A stretch of DNA of 64,000 nt from an uncultured Owenweeksia sp. (GTDB taxonomy: Bacteria; Bacteroidota; Bacteroidia; Flavobacteriales; Schleiferiaceae), in NCBI GenBank assembly GCA_937146805.1, contig CAKZRR010000021.1, forward strand, positions 89,379 to 153,378, read 5' to 3'. Shown piece after piece: positions 16,893 through 24,725 of the stretch. Positions within the stretch are counted from its first letter, which is position 1. Each line of letters begins with the position of its first letter. The position numbers were made by a program, and so were the translations under genes. The notes under the pieces are model-generated. The model did not search any database. It was not told the DNA's origin and saw only the letters and a program-made list of their open reading frames with translations.

Positions 16893-17504
16893 ATGTTACA
16901 TTTTGTGCGATCTACTTGGTGGATGAAAGCCTTTTTTCCGAGCCTTACTTGGGAGAAACCCAACAGCGAAAAGGCCATTTACCTAACTTTTGATGACGGG
17001 CCTCACCCCGAGATTACCCCTTGGGTAATGAACCAATTGGAGGAAGTAAACGCCCAAGCCAGTTTTTTTGTGATTGGCGAAAACGTAGAACGATACCCAG
17101 ACACGTTTCAAAAGTTGGTACAATCAAAACACAGCGTGGGCAACCACAGCTATAAACATTTAAGCGGTTGGCAAAACAGTAAACAAGCCTATTTAGAGGA
17201 CGTAAACCGTTGTGGCAACTTGTACCCCTTCAAACTTTTTAGACCTCCTTACGGAAAGATAAGGTGGAGCCAAGCCAAAGCTTTAAACAAGCGCTACGAA
17301 ATAATAATGTGGGATAGAATTACCTATGACTTTGATGAAACCATAAGCCCAGAGCAATGCTTTAAAAATGCGGTGGAGGATATTAGTTCAGGTTCCATTA
17401 TTGTTTTCCACGACAGTGAAAAAGCCGAGAAAAACTTACGAGCTACTTTACCCCCAGTTTTACAACATTTAAAAAAACAGGGGTTTGAGTTAAAGGCATT
17501 GTAA
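16893..17504 (+). CDS. polysaccharide deacetylase (NodB domain, CE4)
   Basis: 203 residues from the ATG at 16893. An in-frame upstream start would run back into the preceding terminator and the -7 box. The CE4 metal-dependent deacetylase motifs are all present: TFDDGP (motif 1, catalytic and metal Asp), HSYKH (motif 2, metal His pair), FRPPYG (motif 3) and IVFHDS (motif 5). There is no clear signal peptide; a weakly hydrophobic N-terminus (MLHFVRSTWWMKAFFPSL) could associate with the membrane. It probably removes N-acetyl groups from an envelope polysaccharide or from peptidoglycan. The exact substrate is unknown. Confidence 0.92.
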   Translation: MLHFVRSTWWMKAFFPSLTWEKPNSEKAIYLTFDDGPHPEITPWVMNQLEEVNAQASFFVIGENVERYPDTFQKLVQSKHSVGNHSYKHLSGWQNSKQAYLEDVNRCGNLYPFKLFRPPYGKIRWSQAKALNKRYEIIMWDRITYDFDETISPEQCFKNAVEDISSGSIIVFHDSEKAEKNLRATLPPVLQHLKKQGFELKAL

Positions 17505-17595
17505 AAACTGGTGTTTTTTACCCGCTACACCTCATGCACAAGCCCTTTATATTTCATACGGAAAACACACAGTTGTCTAATCGGACTACTTTTCG

Positions 17596-17603
17596 TAAAT
17601 TTG
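17596..17603 (+). promoter_or_regulatory. -7 box (TAnnTTTG) of the toxin-antitoxin remnant
   Basis: TAAATTTG matches the -7 consensus exactly, 4 bases before the ATG of the broken toxin gene. It may still drive the antitoxin. Confidence 0.5.
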
Positions 17604-17607
17604 GAAC

Positions 17608-17879
17608 ATGATAAAAAGACGTGAGCTCTTTTTCTTTAAGGAGTATTTCAAGAAGTTTTATGACGGCCAAACAGATAAAGTGAAAAAGAAAATTCTTCAG
17701 GTCTGTATGAAATAAGAGTTCAGGTCGGTAGCAATATCTTTAGAATTTTCTGCTTTTTTGACCTTGATAATTTGGTAGTAATTGGAAATGGCTTCCAAAA
17801 GAAAACGCAAAAGACTCCAAAGCAGCAAATTGAGAAAGCAGAGCACATAAAAAACGAATATTATGAAAGCAAAGAATAA
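17608..17879 (+). pseudogene. HigB/RelE-like toxin, broken by a frame-disrupting internal deletion
   Basis: The ATG at 17608 opens MIKRRELFFFKEYFKKFYDG, the N-terminus typical of Bacteroidota RelE/HigB-type toxins (phage-derived Gp49-like), but the frame stops at 17713-17715 after 35 residues. From 17700 another frame continues the same family: GLYEIRVQVGSNIFRIFCFF, then NGFQKKTQKTP, ending in ESKE and a stop at 17877-17879. The two pieces add to about 90 residues, against about 110-115 for intact relatives. The missing part is the middle of the protein. The end overlaps the antitoxin start by 17 bases, as in intact operons. Inference: a deletion of about 70 bases, not a multiple of three, killed the toxin. 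The encoded mRNA-interferase activity should be lost. Confidence 0.85.
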
Positions 17880-18171
17880 GAACTTAACAAGCCTAGATGA
17901 CTTCATTGATAAAAATGTAGGCACATTGGGTACTCCTCAAAGAGAGCAATTTGAGAATCAATATGACACCTTTAAACTTGGGGTGCTAATACAGCAAGCC
18001 AGAGAACAGAAAGGGCTGACTCAAGAGCAACTAGCCCAACTTGCTGGAACCAACAAATCCTATATTTCTAAATTGGAAAGAAATTTAAAAGACATCCGCT
18101 TTTCTACTCTTCAAAGGATTATTAACGATGGCCTTGGCGGGCACCTAAATATTTCAATAAACATAGACTGA
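17863..18171 (+). CDS. HigA-like antitoxin, XRE-family HTH protein (orphaned)
   Basis: 102 residues. A variable N-terminus (MKAKNKNLTSLDDFIDKNVG) is followed by an XRE/Cro-type helix-turn-helix at about residues 40-95 (LIQQAREQKGLTQEQLAQLA, GTNKSYISKLERNLKDIRFS). This is the antitoxin arrangement of Bacteroidota higBA modules, where the antitoxin follows and overlaps the toxin gene. The reading frame is intact while the toxin is broken. It may still bind the -7 region at 17596, or neutralise related toxins elsewhere. Low expected fitness cost would explain its persistence. Confidence 0.85.
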   Translation: MKAKNKNLTSLDDFIDKNVGTLGTPQREQFENQYDTFKLGVLIQQAREQKGLTQEQLAQLAGTNKSYISKLERNLKDIRFSTLQRIINDGLGGHLNISINID

Positions 18172-18328
18172 AAAATAAAGTCAAAACTGGCACAGGACAC
18201 TTTTAAAGCAGCATTGTATTCTAAAATAGATGTCCCATACTGTAATCGCGTTGACTACGCTTTTTCTTTGGCCTTTCTACCTTTTCCATAATAAGTCGGT
18301 TTTATGTCAACCTATTTTAGGACGGGAC
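18172..18328 (-). mobile_element. IS3-family insertion sequence relic
   Basis: Minus-strand remnant around the OrfA fragment at 18221-18289. Upstream of that fragment the minus strand has a leader resembling IS3-type ends (TTGTCCCGTCCTAAAATAGG, about 18309-18328). The other side carries an inverted copy of CTAAAATAG (18221-18229) and GTCCTGTGCC-like sequence. No orfB is present. The boundaries are approximate: the element seems to have lost nearly all of its coding region. It lies directly behind the broken toxin-antitoxin pair, which marks a small patch of mobile DNA. Confidence 0.5.
18221..18289 (-). pseudogene. IS3 OrfA transposase, N-terminal fragment
   Basis: The ATG at 18289 opens MEKVERPKKKRSQRDYSMG, which resembles the start of IS3-family OrfA proteins (basic RPKKKR segment, then Y-M-G/F ahead of the HTH). 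After 22 codons it reads HLF and stops, so the HTH domain and everything after it are deleted. It is non-functional. Confidence 0.55.
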
Positions 18329-18338
18329 AAGATTCAAC

Positions 18339-18370
18339 AAAAAAGCCCGAACCTAGGTTCGGGCTTTTTT
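18339..18370 (-). terminator. rho-independent terminator of the T9SS protein gene
   Basis: A6-GCCCGAACCT-AGGTTCGGGC-T6: a perfect 10-bp stem with flanking A/T runs, 20 bases past the stop of the minus-strand gene at 18391. Confidence 0.9.
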
Positions 18371-18390
18371 ACATGTTAAACGCTAAACAA

Positions 18391-19320
18391 TTATTGGCGT
18401 ACCAACTTCTTGGTGGCCACCACTTCATTATCTGAAGTAAACTGCACCGTATAAGCGCCTTTCACCAAATTCTCAGTATTTACTTTAATCTGATTTTCTT
18501 GAACTTCTACGCTGTAGCTGTATCGCGAAACTGCTTTTCCTGTAAGGTCAAAAATTTGTACATCCATGTTGGCATAATGAGTTTCAAAAACTGCTGTAAG
18601 CTCAGTTGTAACTGGATTAGGATAAATTCTAAAATCTACATTATTGTACTCGGCTCGGCTAAAAGTAGCACTGATATCAAAATAAGCACGATTGGTAAAC
18701 ATCATCTTATCATCTGTATACACATTTACATCCCACATCCCTTCTGTGGTTCCCGCAGGTATCGTAATATCTGCCGTAAAGGTATTTCCATTTACTACCG
18801 AAATATTAGTAATGTCCGTAATTACCTCTCCATTTAAGCTCAACCATACTCTTTCAATAATCTGCTGTGCCGAGCGCTTAAAGCTGGCACCCGATACGGA
18901 AAAAGTAGCGTTAAAAGTTTTGGCTGGCTGACTGCCATTTGGTGAAACATAGGCAGCAGGGCGATTAGGTACCCTTACTTCAAACGCCATAGGTTTGGTA
19001 AGTGTGCTAGATCCTGATTGCACCCATAAATCGTAAAAACCAAGCGTAGCGCTTCCGGGTACAACAAAATTCGCGGCCAACGAAGTGTTACTAACCACAT
19101 TCAGCATTGAGCTCCCTTGCCCCAAGTACATAACGGATGAACCTTGCTGCAAATAGGTAAGCACTGAACCTTGTGTAAACGTAGTGTTCTGACCCGAAAT
19201 GATAATGGGTAAGGTTTGTCCTTGGTTTCCAGCAGCTGGACTTATACTAGAAATGGACTGTGCAAAAAGCCCAGTGGAAAGCATTAACCCAAAGGCACTT
19301 ACTAGTAGTTTTTTTGTCAT
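18391..19320 (-). CDS. secreted protein with IPT/TIG-like domain and T9SS sorting domain
   Basis: 309 residues. Signal peptide MTKKLLVSAFGLMLSTGLFAQ, then an IPT/TIG-like beta domain at about 23-115 (ISSISPAAGNQGQTLPIIIS ... GFYDLWVQSGS). A second beta domain (about 120-215) includes FNATFSVSGASF and GTTEGMWDVNVYTDD. A T9SS type A sorting domain starts near residue 230 (FRIYPNPVTTELTAVF ... GAYTVQF). It is likely a surface or secreted beta-sandwich protein of unknown ligand. It is monocistronic, bounded by a strong terminator. Confidence 0.82.
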   Translation of the reverse strand: MTKKLLVSAFGLMLSTGLFAQSISSISPAAGNQGQTLPIIISGQNTTFTQGSVLTYLQQGSSVMYLGQGSSMLNVVSNTSLAANFVVPGSATLGFYDLWVQSGSSTLTKPMAFEVRVPNRPAAYVSPNGSQPAKTFNATFSVSGASFKRSAQQIIERVWLSLNGEVITDITNISVVNGNTFTADITIPAGTTEGMWDVNVYTDDKMMFTNRAYFDISATFSRAEYNNVDFRIYPNPVTTELTAVFETHYANMDVQIFDLTGKAVSRYSYSVEVQENQIKVNTENLVKGAYTVQFTSDNEVVATKKLVRQ

Positions 19321-19409
19321 GATCTCGTTTTTTTAATTTTTATGTTTGTGGTCTAAATACTAGACGGTTTTTTTTACAAAATGGTTGGCAGGCCCTCAAA
19401 ATTAATTTT

Positions 19410-21422
19410 TTAAAGTTTAACATAGGCCATTTCCCGAATCATTTCCACCAAGGTAACATCTTGTTTTAAGGACTCAAAATGTAGGTTTTCAAGTTGTTGC
19501 TCCGTTAAAAATTCCAAATAATTTCTAAGCTGCTCATCGTTTTCATTTAGTAGTATTTCATATTTTTTAGCCTTAAGAATGGCTAAACGATAAGATTGAA
19601 TACCAGAATGGTTAGGGCTATCAACTCTAAACACCACTTCATATTTGCGGAGTACAGCATAAGCCTCCTCAATTTGATTTAGGTTAAAGTAGGCTGCCAT
19701 CAAGTTAAGCGCCCCGTCCAAATATTTAGGAGATACCCGCAACGCTTTTTTATAAAACACAAGAGCACTATCCGCTTCCCCTTGAAGGAAGTAAATGTTG
19801 GCCATATTGTTGATTACGTGAATATTGTTGGGATGTAAGTTATAAGCATTGGTAAACTCCGATTGAGATTTAGGATACTTTTCCAGATTGAGATAAGCCA
19901 AACCACTGTAAAAACTCAAAGGGACAGATACCGCGTCCATTTTATAAAACCTGTTGCCTTCCACTTTGCTGTATTGCCCAAGCAAACCCTTCCAGTCTCC
20001 AATGGCACGGGCTTCGTTTATCTTTCTAACCACCTTCTCTCCTTGCCACCAATTAGCACCAACCCAAATTACCATCCCGCCAAGGACAAGCCCTAAAACA
20101 ATAGAAATTTTTGAAAAATACCTGTTGGACGAAACAGCCGGACCGTTGAGAGAAATAAGCAAACCAAATAGGGTGTACAAAACCACTTGATGAAAAATTC
20201 TTTCGCGCGGAAAACTAAAAAAAGCAACAAGTAAATAGGCCAAAACTCCAGAGAGCAACAATCGAATCATCACTCTTTGCTTTTGATCCAAACGGTGATT
20301 CGAAACTGCTTTGAGGCCATAAAACAGGATCAGTATAAAACAACTTAAATAAGCCGCTAATCCCAAAATGCCCGTTTCGGATAAAACCCATAAGTAGTCA
20401 TTATGAGGTCTTTGAAACTGCACCATTCCTTGGCGTGCCCGCCAAATATCAGAACCATAGGCCGGAAACATAATTTTCCAATTGCCCGCTCCAACTCCTC
20501 CTAAGTCCTCGTTCCAAATCATTCGTAATGTCCCTTTCCAAAGCATTACACGTTCGTCTATGGTAAAGTTTTCTTTATTTTCAGCGTCCAATCCTAGTTC
20601 GGAGGTTAGTTCCTGCCCTTTTCCTTCAAACCTTTCGTTTGCAAAGTAAACCCAGCTAAAAGCCGAGACACCCATCACCAGCAGAGCAACAAACAAACTT
20701 CGCCAAACCCGTGGGCTAAAATATTGTATCAGCTTCTCTACTAAAATCCAAATGGGATAACTCAAGATAAAAGCAAAATAGGCCAACCATACGGTGCGAG
20801 ACTCTAAAACAAAAATCAAAAAACTGGCTTGAACAAAAACCACCAGGCTCATCCATCGCCAAATACCTTTTTTACGCCATGCACTAAAAATCACAAACGG
20901 CAACGTAAGTACCAATGCCGATGCAAAAAGATTACGGTGCCCCAGTGTGGAAATTATCTCATATAACCTGGTTTCATCCATTAAAGCATTAATGGTTAAA
21001 AGTTGGTACAACCCGTAACTGCCAATAATGGCATTTACAAGAACCATAGCTTTGGAAATAACAGCAATCGAGTTATCTGCTTGACTAAGCCGCACCACCA
21101 CAATCATAAATATAAAAAGGCCAGCATCTCGCAATAAAACCACCCAACCCTCGCTTGGAGTATTAGCATTAAAAAGGCTCAAAGCCTCTAACGCTATAAA
21201 AACCAAAAACGGCCACGTATATTTAAAAAGAGAAAGACTTTTTGATTTAAACATCAACTGCCCACCTGCCAATAAAACCAACCAAACGCCCAAATAGGTA
21301 TATCTTGGAGCTAGTACAGGGTCTAAAGTAGTGGTAGATAAAACCAGCGGCAAGACCACCAAACCTAATATCAATACGTATTGCGGTATTGCAGTCAATC
21401 GTTGTTTGGTGAGTTGAAGCAT
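19410..21422 (-). CDS. O-antigen ligase family membrane protein with C-terminal TPRs
   Basis: 670 residues from the ATG at 21422 (MLQLTKQRLTAIPQYVLILG). An in-frame ATG 55 codons upstream adds a sequence that resembles no known N-terminus, and a CATATTTG-type box lies just before 21422, so I chose the later start. About ten to twelve TM helices (residues 15-470) include a periplasmic loop with GAGNWKIMFPAYG and VQFQRPHNDYLWVLSETGILG, the Wzy_C/O-antigen ligase signature with its RPHN motif. The C-terminal 200 residues hold TPRs (LNLEKYPKSQSEFTNAYNLH, MANIYFLQGEADSALVFYKK). The likely role is ligation or polymerisation of surface glycan. The substrate is unknown, and no glycan cluster is adjacent. 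Confidence 0.85.
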   Translation of the reverse strand: MLQLTKQRLTAIPQYVLILGLVVLPLVLSTTTLDPVLAPRYTYLGVWLVLLAGGQLMFKSKSLSLFKYTWPFLVFIALEALSLFNANTPSEGWVVLLRDAGLFIFMIVVVRLSQADNSIAVISKAMVLVNAIIGSYGLYQLLTINALMDETRLYEIISTLGHRNLFASALVLTLPFVIFSAWRKKGIWRWMSLVVFVQASFLIFVLESRTVWLAYFAFILSYPIWILVEKLIQYFSPRVWRSLFVALLVMGVSAFSWVYFANERFEGKGQELTSELGLDAENKENFTIDERVMLWKGTLRMIWNEDLGGVGAGNWKIMFPAYGSDIWRARQGMVQFQRPHNDYLWVLSETGILGLAAYLSCFILILFYGLKAVSNHRLDQKQRVMIRLLLSGVLAYLLVAFFSFPRERIFHQVVLYTLFGLLISLNGPAVSSNRYFSKISIVLGLVLGGMVIWVGANWWQGEKVVRKINEARAIGDWKGLLGQYSKVEGNRFYKMDAVSVPLSFYSGLAYLNLEKYPKSQSEFTNAYNLHPNNIHVINNMANIYFLQGEADSALVFYKKALRVSPKYLDGALNLMAAYFNLNQIEEAYAVLRKYEVVFRVDSPNHSGIQSYRLAILKAKKYEILLNENDEQLRNYLEFLTEQQLENLHFESLKQDVTLVEMIREMAYVKL

Positions 21423-21643
21423 TTCTACAAATATGAAGTATTTTAGGAAACTTGCTAAGTGTAAAAATGCAAGCAGCCTTAAGAGATTTTTATACCGACC
21501 TCCATTAACTAAAAACAAAACATCTTTTTTGGCACTTCTGCCTCTTCCAGCATTCTGATTCTTTATCCCTACATTTACAATTGCCATTTAAAATATGCAC
21601 AGTTGTTACCTAAACCTAGTATTATACAAACCAAACTATTGTT

Positions 21644-22339
21644 ATGAAACATTTACTAATCCTCCTTACCCTACTTATACCGCTCTTTGGAAAAGCTCAA
21701 AACCATACTTCTTCAAATAAAAGTAAGTTTTCGGTTGGAGCTAATTTTTCACCCAACTATAGTAATTACCACATGAGTGAGCCTGATTCTAAAGATTTTA
21801 ACGGTATTGATTGGAACGCTGCCTTTGGCTTTAACACGGGCATGAGCGCCCGGTTTACCTTACTAAAAAAATGGGAAATTGAAATTGGAATTCAATACTC
21901 AAGGCAAGCTTGGGGCTTTAAAAATTTAGACATCGTAACGGAAACTATAGAAACTATTGGAACAGGTAACGTTCAATATCGTTTTAACTACATAGAAGCA
22001 CCCTTGCGGGTTAATTATCACTTTATTGATAAAAAAATATTTTGTTATGTAACAGCAGGAGCCTCCTTTAACCAGTTTTTAGATGCTAAAACTAAAGTCT
22101 GGAATAATTACTACAGCGGGGAAGAAGAGGTTGTAAAAGAAGACCTTGAAACTATAGGTTATAACAAATCGGTTGTTGCGTTACTTGGTGGGTTTGGTGT
22201 TGGTTACCATTTTAACAATAAGTTGAGCCTACGATTTGAACCGCTATTTAGATACTCACTAACCCCATTACTTGATGGACCTATTGAGCGACACAACTAC
22301 TCAATCGGTGGCCAGTTTGGGTTAAATTTTCAGGTTTAA
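21644..22339 (+). CDS. outer membrane beta-barrel protein (PorT-like)
   Basis: 231 residues with a signal peptide (MKHLLILLTLLIPLFGKAQ). Alternating hydrophobic strands end in an aromatic or hydrophobic residue (KFSVGANFSP, WEIEIGIQYSRQAWGF, VNYHFIDKKIFCYVTAGASF, FGVGYHFNNKLSLRFEPLFR, YSIGGQFGLNFQV). This matches the PF13568-type outer membrane beta-barrel family common in Bacteroidota. It is probably an eight- or ten-stranded barrel; no function can be assigned. It opens a same-strand run with three uncharacterised genes. Confidence 0.78.
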   Translation: MKHLLILLTLLIPLFGKAQNHTSSNKSKFSVGANFSPNYSNYHMSEPDSKDFNGIDWNAAFGFNTGMSARFTLLKKWEIEIGIQYSRQAWGFKNLDIVTETIETIGTGNVQYRFNYIEAPLRVNYHFIDKKIFCYVTAGASFNQFLDAKTKVWNNYYSGEEEVVKEDLETIGYNKSVVALLGGFGVGYHFNNKLSLRFEPLFRYSLTPLLDGPIERHNYSIGGQFGLNFQV

Positions 22340-22389
22340 TACTTTGATATAGTGATCAACAATAGGCCTATTCAAAACTTGACAGCTTT

Positions 22390-23010
22390 ATGAAATACAT
22401 TAAAATAGTATTCATCCTTATTATAATTTCAGCTTGCGGAAAAAAAATTATCGATTTTGATATCAACGTTAAGCTAGAAGATTATTATACCCAACAACCT
22501 CTTGAGGGGCATGTGGTTGTTTTTGGATACTGCAATGGCGCTGGACTTGTTAGTGGTAGACCTCCATGTGATTCGATAGATTTTAAAACCACCAATAAAA
22601 AAGGAATGGCTAGGTATACCGGAACTTATCCGTTTAAATATGGCAGGGGTCATGAATTTTTTACGCTTAAAAAAAATGGATACCCAAGAACCACAAATCG
22701 AAGACCTGAATCCAGTAATTCTACAAACATTATGCGCATAAAGCCAATAATGGCAACCGAATTGCATTTAACTTCTGTTATTCCAATCGATTCGGTAGCA
22801 CTTATTGTCTACGTAGCAGGATATAGAATGGATACGGCAGTTTTTTCAAGTTTCCAGGATTCGCTAACCATTAACATCCCGAATATTCCCGATGAGATGA
22901 ATGGATTAATCATTGAGCGTTATCAAAGTAATACCTACATAGGTAGTATCAACTTTGATTACACACCAACCTATACTGGAAACAATATTTTACATTTTGA
23001 AATCTATTAA
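22390..23010 (+). CDS. hypothetical lipoprotein, 206 aa
   Basis: Lipoprotein signal peptide with lipobox at MKYIKIVFILIIISAC. Residues 25-100 look like a carboxypeptidase-regulatory/CNA-B-like beta domain (DINVKLEDYYTQQPLEGHVV, NKKGMARYTGTYPF), and a second beta-rich part follows. The family is not recognised with confidence. It starts 50 bases after the barrel gene and may be co-transcribed with it. Confidence 0.65.
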   Translation: MKYIKIVFILIIISACGKKIIDFDINVKLEDYYTQQPLEGHVVVFGYCNGAGLVSGRPPCDSIDFKTTNKKGMARYTGTYPFKYGRGHEFFTLKKNGYPRTTNRRPESSNSTNIMRIKPIMATELHLTSVIPIDSVALIVYVAGYRMDTAVFSSFQDSLTINIPNIPDEMNGLIIERYQSNTYIGSINFDYTPTYTGNNILHFEIY

Positions 23011-23093
23011 AAGAACAACTAAAACCCAAACGTACAAAAGGGAATATCACCATAGTACCGCTAAATGCATAGTGGTAAGCTAAAACCTGCTTT

Positions 23094-23549
23094 TTGAAAA
23101 ATTATATACTCGCATTCATATTACTCCTTTTAAATCAGAGCCTAAAGGCTCAGCATTTTGGAGTAGAAGTAAATATCTACCAAGACAGTGCCTACTTAAA
23201 CATTAGTAATTTCAAAATAGTGGATATTAAAGAGTTTAAGAGAGATAAAAAATACAAAGGAATTTCAAGAAATTGGACTCATTTGATAGAGTTTGAATTT
23301 CAATCCAAAACCTATCAAATCCCTATAGACCAAAATGTTCATACTATTACCGTCATTGACAACAAGCAGTCAGAGGGTTTTTGTAATCGATTGACTTATT
23401 GGACTTCGTTTGATTCAGTTAGAGTAAGTGAACATGGAAATGGCTGCACTCACATGAATGACGTTATTATAAATGACCAGAAAAAGCCTAGCCCCAGCAT
23501 TGTTTTTCACGGAATACGTGTTATTCCATTTAACTATAAGGACAAGTGA
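23094..23549 (+). CDS. hypothetical secreted protein, 151 aa
   Basis: Starts at a TTG that gives a good signal peptide (MKNYILAFILLLLNQSLKAQ); no ATG does so. The mature part is small and beta-rich with two cysteines (GFCNRL, GNGCTH). Unknown family. Its stop overlaps the next start in GTGA, so translation of the two is probably coupled. Confidence 0.6.
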   Translation: MKNYILAFILLLLNQSLKAQHFGVEVNIYQDSAYLNISNFKIVDIKEFKRDKKYKGISRNWTHLIEFEFQSKTYQIPIDQNVHTITVIDNKQSEGFCNRLTYWTSFDSVRVSEHGNGCTHMNDVIINDQKKPSPSIVFHGIRVIPFNYKDK

Positions 23550-23992
23550 CAGCACTCAACAAAGGAATACTCTTCGAAGAAAGCAATGAATTTCTCAAGT
23601 GGGGAGAACCTCTTCGTGAAATTTCGAAAAGACTTGGCATTTATGGCCACAATAAGAGCGGCCGAACCTTATTTGAATGGGGAAAAAGAACAATTTTGGG
23701 TGGCCTCGAAGTGGAATTAACCTCTACATTTCGCAACTTTACTTTCTTTCCTTGGAATAGAAAATTCAACGAGGTAAATTCATGGACAATCGGAGATAAA
23801 CATGCTGAAAAAGAATATGAGCGTATTTCAACACATCTTGTTTCTAAATACGGTGAACCCTCTACCTCTAAAACTCCACCACTACCTGATGACCAAATTT
23901 TGGAATGGGAACTTGATAAGTTTACAATCTCACTAGTTCTGTTTGATCAGCACTGCTACAAACTACTACTTACGATTAAAGAAAGAGAATAA
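23546..23992 (+). CDS. hypothetical cytoplasmic protein, 148 aa
   Basis: GTG start overlapping the preceding stop by 4 bases. It has no signal peptide or TM helix. Visible features are GILFEESNEFLKWGEPLREI near the N-terminus and HLVSKYGEPS followed by WELDKFTISLVLF. The family is not recognised; the fold looks alpha/beta. The coupling to a secreted partner is the only contextual hint. Confidence 0.6.
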   Translation: MTALNKGILFEESNEFLKWGEPLREISKRLGIYGHNKSGRTLFEWGKRTILGGLEVELTSTFRNFTFFPWNRKFNEVNSWTIGDKHAEKEYERISTHLVSKYGEPSTSKTPPLPDDQILEWELDKFTISLVLFDQHCYKLLLTIKERE

Positions 23993-24014
23993 AACGGATA
24001 ACAAATCCAACACC

Positions 24015-24401
24015 CTACTCCACCACGGCTGCTCCCGCTTCCATCCAACCGTTAATACCGCCTAGCAAGTTGTGTACATTGGTAAAACCTGCAGCTTGCA
24101 TTTTGGCTACAGCCTTGGCACTACGGCCGCCTACACGGCAATACACTACGTACTCTTTGTCTTTGTCCAAGCCTTCTAGTTGATTGGCAAAGTCGTTATC
24201 GTAAAAATTTAGGTTTTGAGCTTTCGCCAGATGGCCTTCGGCATACTCTTCTGGAGTACGTACATCTACTATTAGCAGCTCACTGTTATCCATTATCATT
24301 TGCTCAGCGGTAGCAGCATTAATATCATTAATGGTTACAGGTGCTTCTTTACAAGCCTGAAACAAGCCTGCTAACGCTAGTATAGTTATTAATTTTTTCA
24401 T
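24015..24401 (-). CDS. rhodanese-like lipoprotein
   Basis: 128 residues. Lipoprotein signal with lipobox (LAGLFQAC), then a single rhodanese domain (LLIVDVRTPEEYAEGHLAKA ... YVVYCRVGGRSAKAV) with the active-site Cys in CRVGGR. It should transfer or carry sulfane sulfur in the periplasm, or act as a structural rhodanese. It is the last gene of a five-gene minus-strand run and starts 5 bases after the previous rhodanese gene. Confidence 0.9.
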   Translation of the reverse strand: MKKLITILALAGLFQACKEAPVTINDINAATAEQMIMDNSELLIVDVRTPEEYAEGHLAKAQNLNFYDNDFANQLEGLDKDKEYVVYCRVGGRSAKAVAKMQAAGFTNVHNLLGGINGWMEAGAAVVE

Positions 24402-24406
24402 GGTTT

Positions 24407-24697
24407 TTACATTAAATGAGCTTGCACATCGGCATAACCTCCGCCATTGGTAATATTGGTAAAACCGTGTTGGTTTAAAAACTGCATTACATTTCCGCTA
24501 CGGGCACCCGATCTACAAAAAACTACAATCTCGCCTTCCATTTTTTTAAATTCCTCCAGGCGGCTCATAATTTCTCCCATCGGAATATTGGTAGCGCCTT
24601 TTACACTTACTTCTGCCACCTCGTAAGGCTCACGTACATCAATAAGGTGGTTATTGGGGTTATTTATAATTTCGTTTAGTGTGCTCATGCGGTTCAT
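24407..24697 (-). CDS. cytoplasmic single-domain rhodanese
   Basis: 96 residues (93 if the second ATG at 24688 is used). It has a compact rhodanese domain with HLIDVREPYEVAEVSV and the active-site loop VVFCRSGARSGN (catalytic Cys). There is no signal peptide, so it is cytoplasmic, unlike the adjacent lipoprotein rhodanese. A typical GlpE/PspE-like sulfurtransferase in size. It lies 28 bases after the M61 peptidase gene, likely in the same transcript. Confidence 0.9.
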   Translation of the reverse strand: MNRMSTLNEIINNPNNHLIDVREPYEVAEVSVKGATNIPMGEIMSRLEEFKKMEGEIVVFCRSGARSGNVMQFLNQHGFTNITNGGGYADVQAHLM

Positions 24698-24725
24698 TTT
24701 TAGGGTGGCTAATTTACAAATTCAC

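Noticed and set aside
21423..21587. 55-codon N-terminal extension of the O-antigen-ligase-like protein
   Set aside because: It has no family resemblance or membrane pattern fitting the family, and a promoter-like box lies just before the later ATG.
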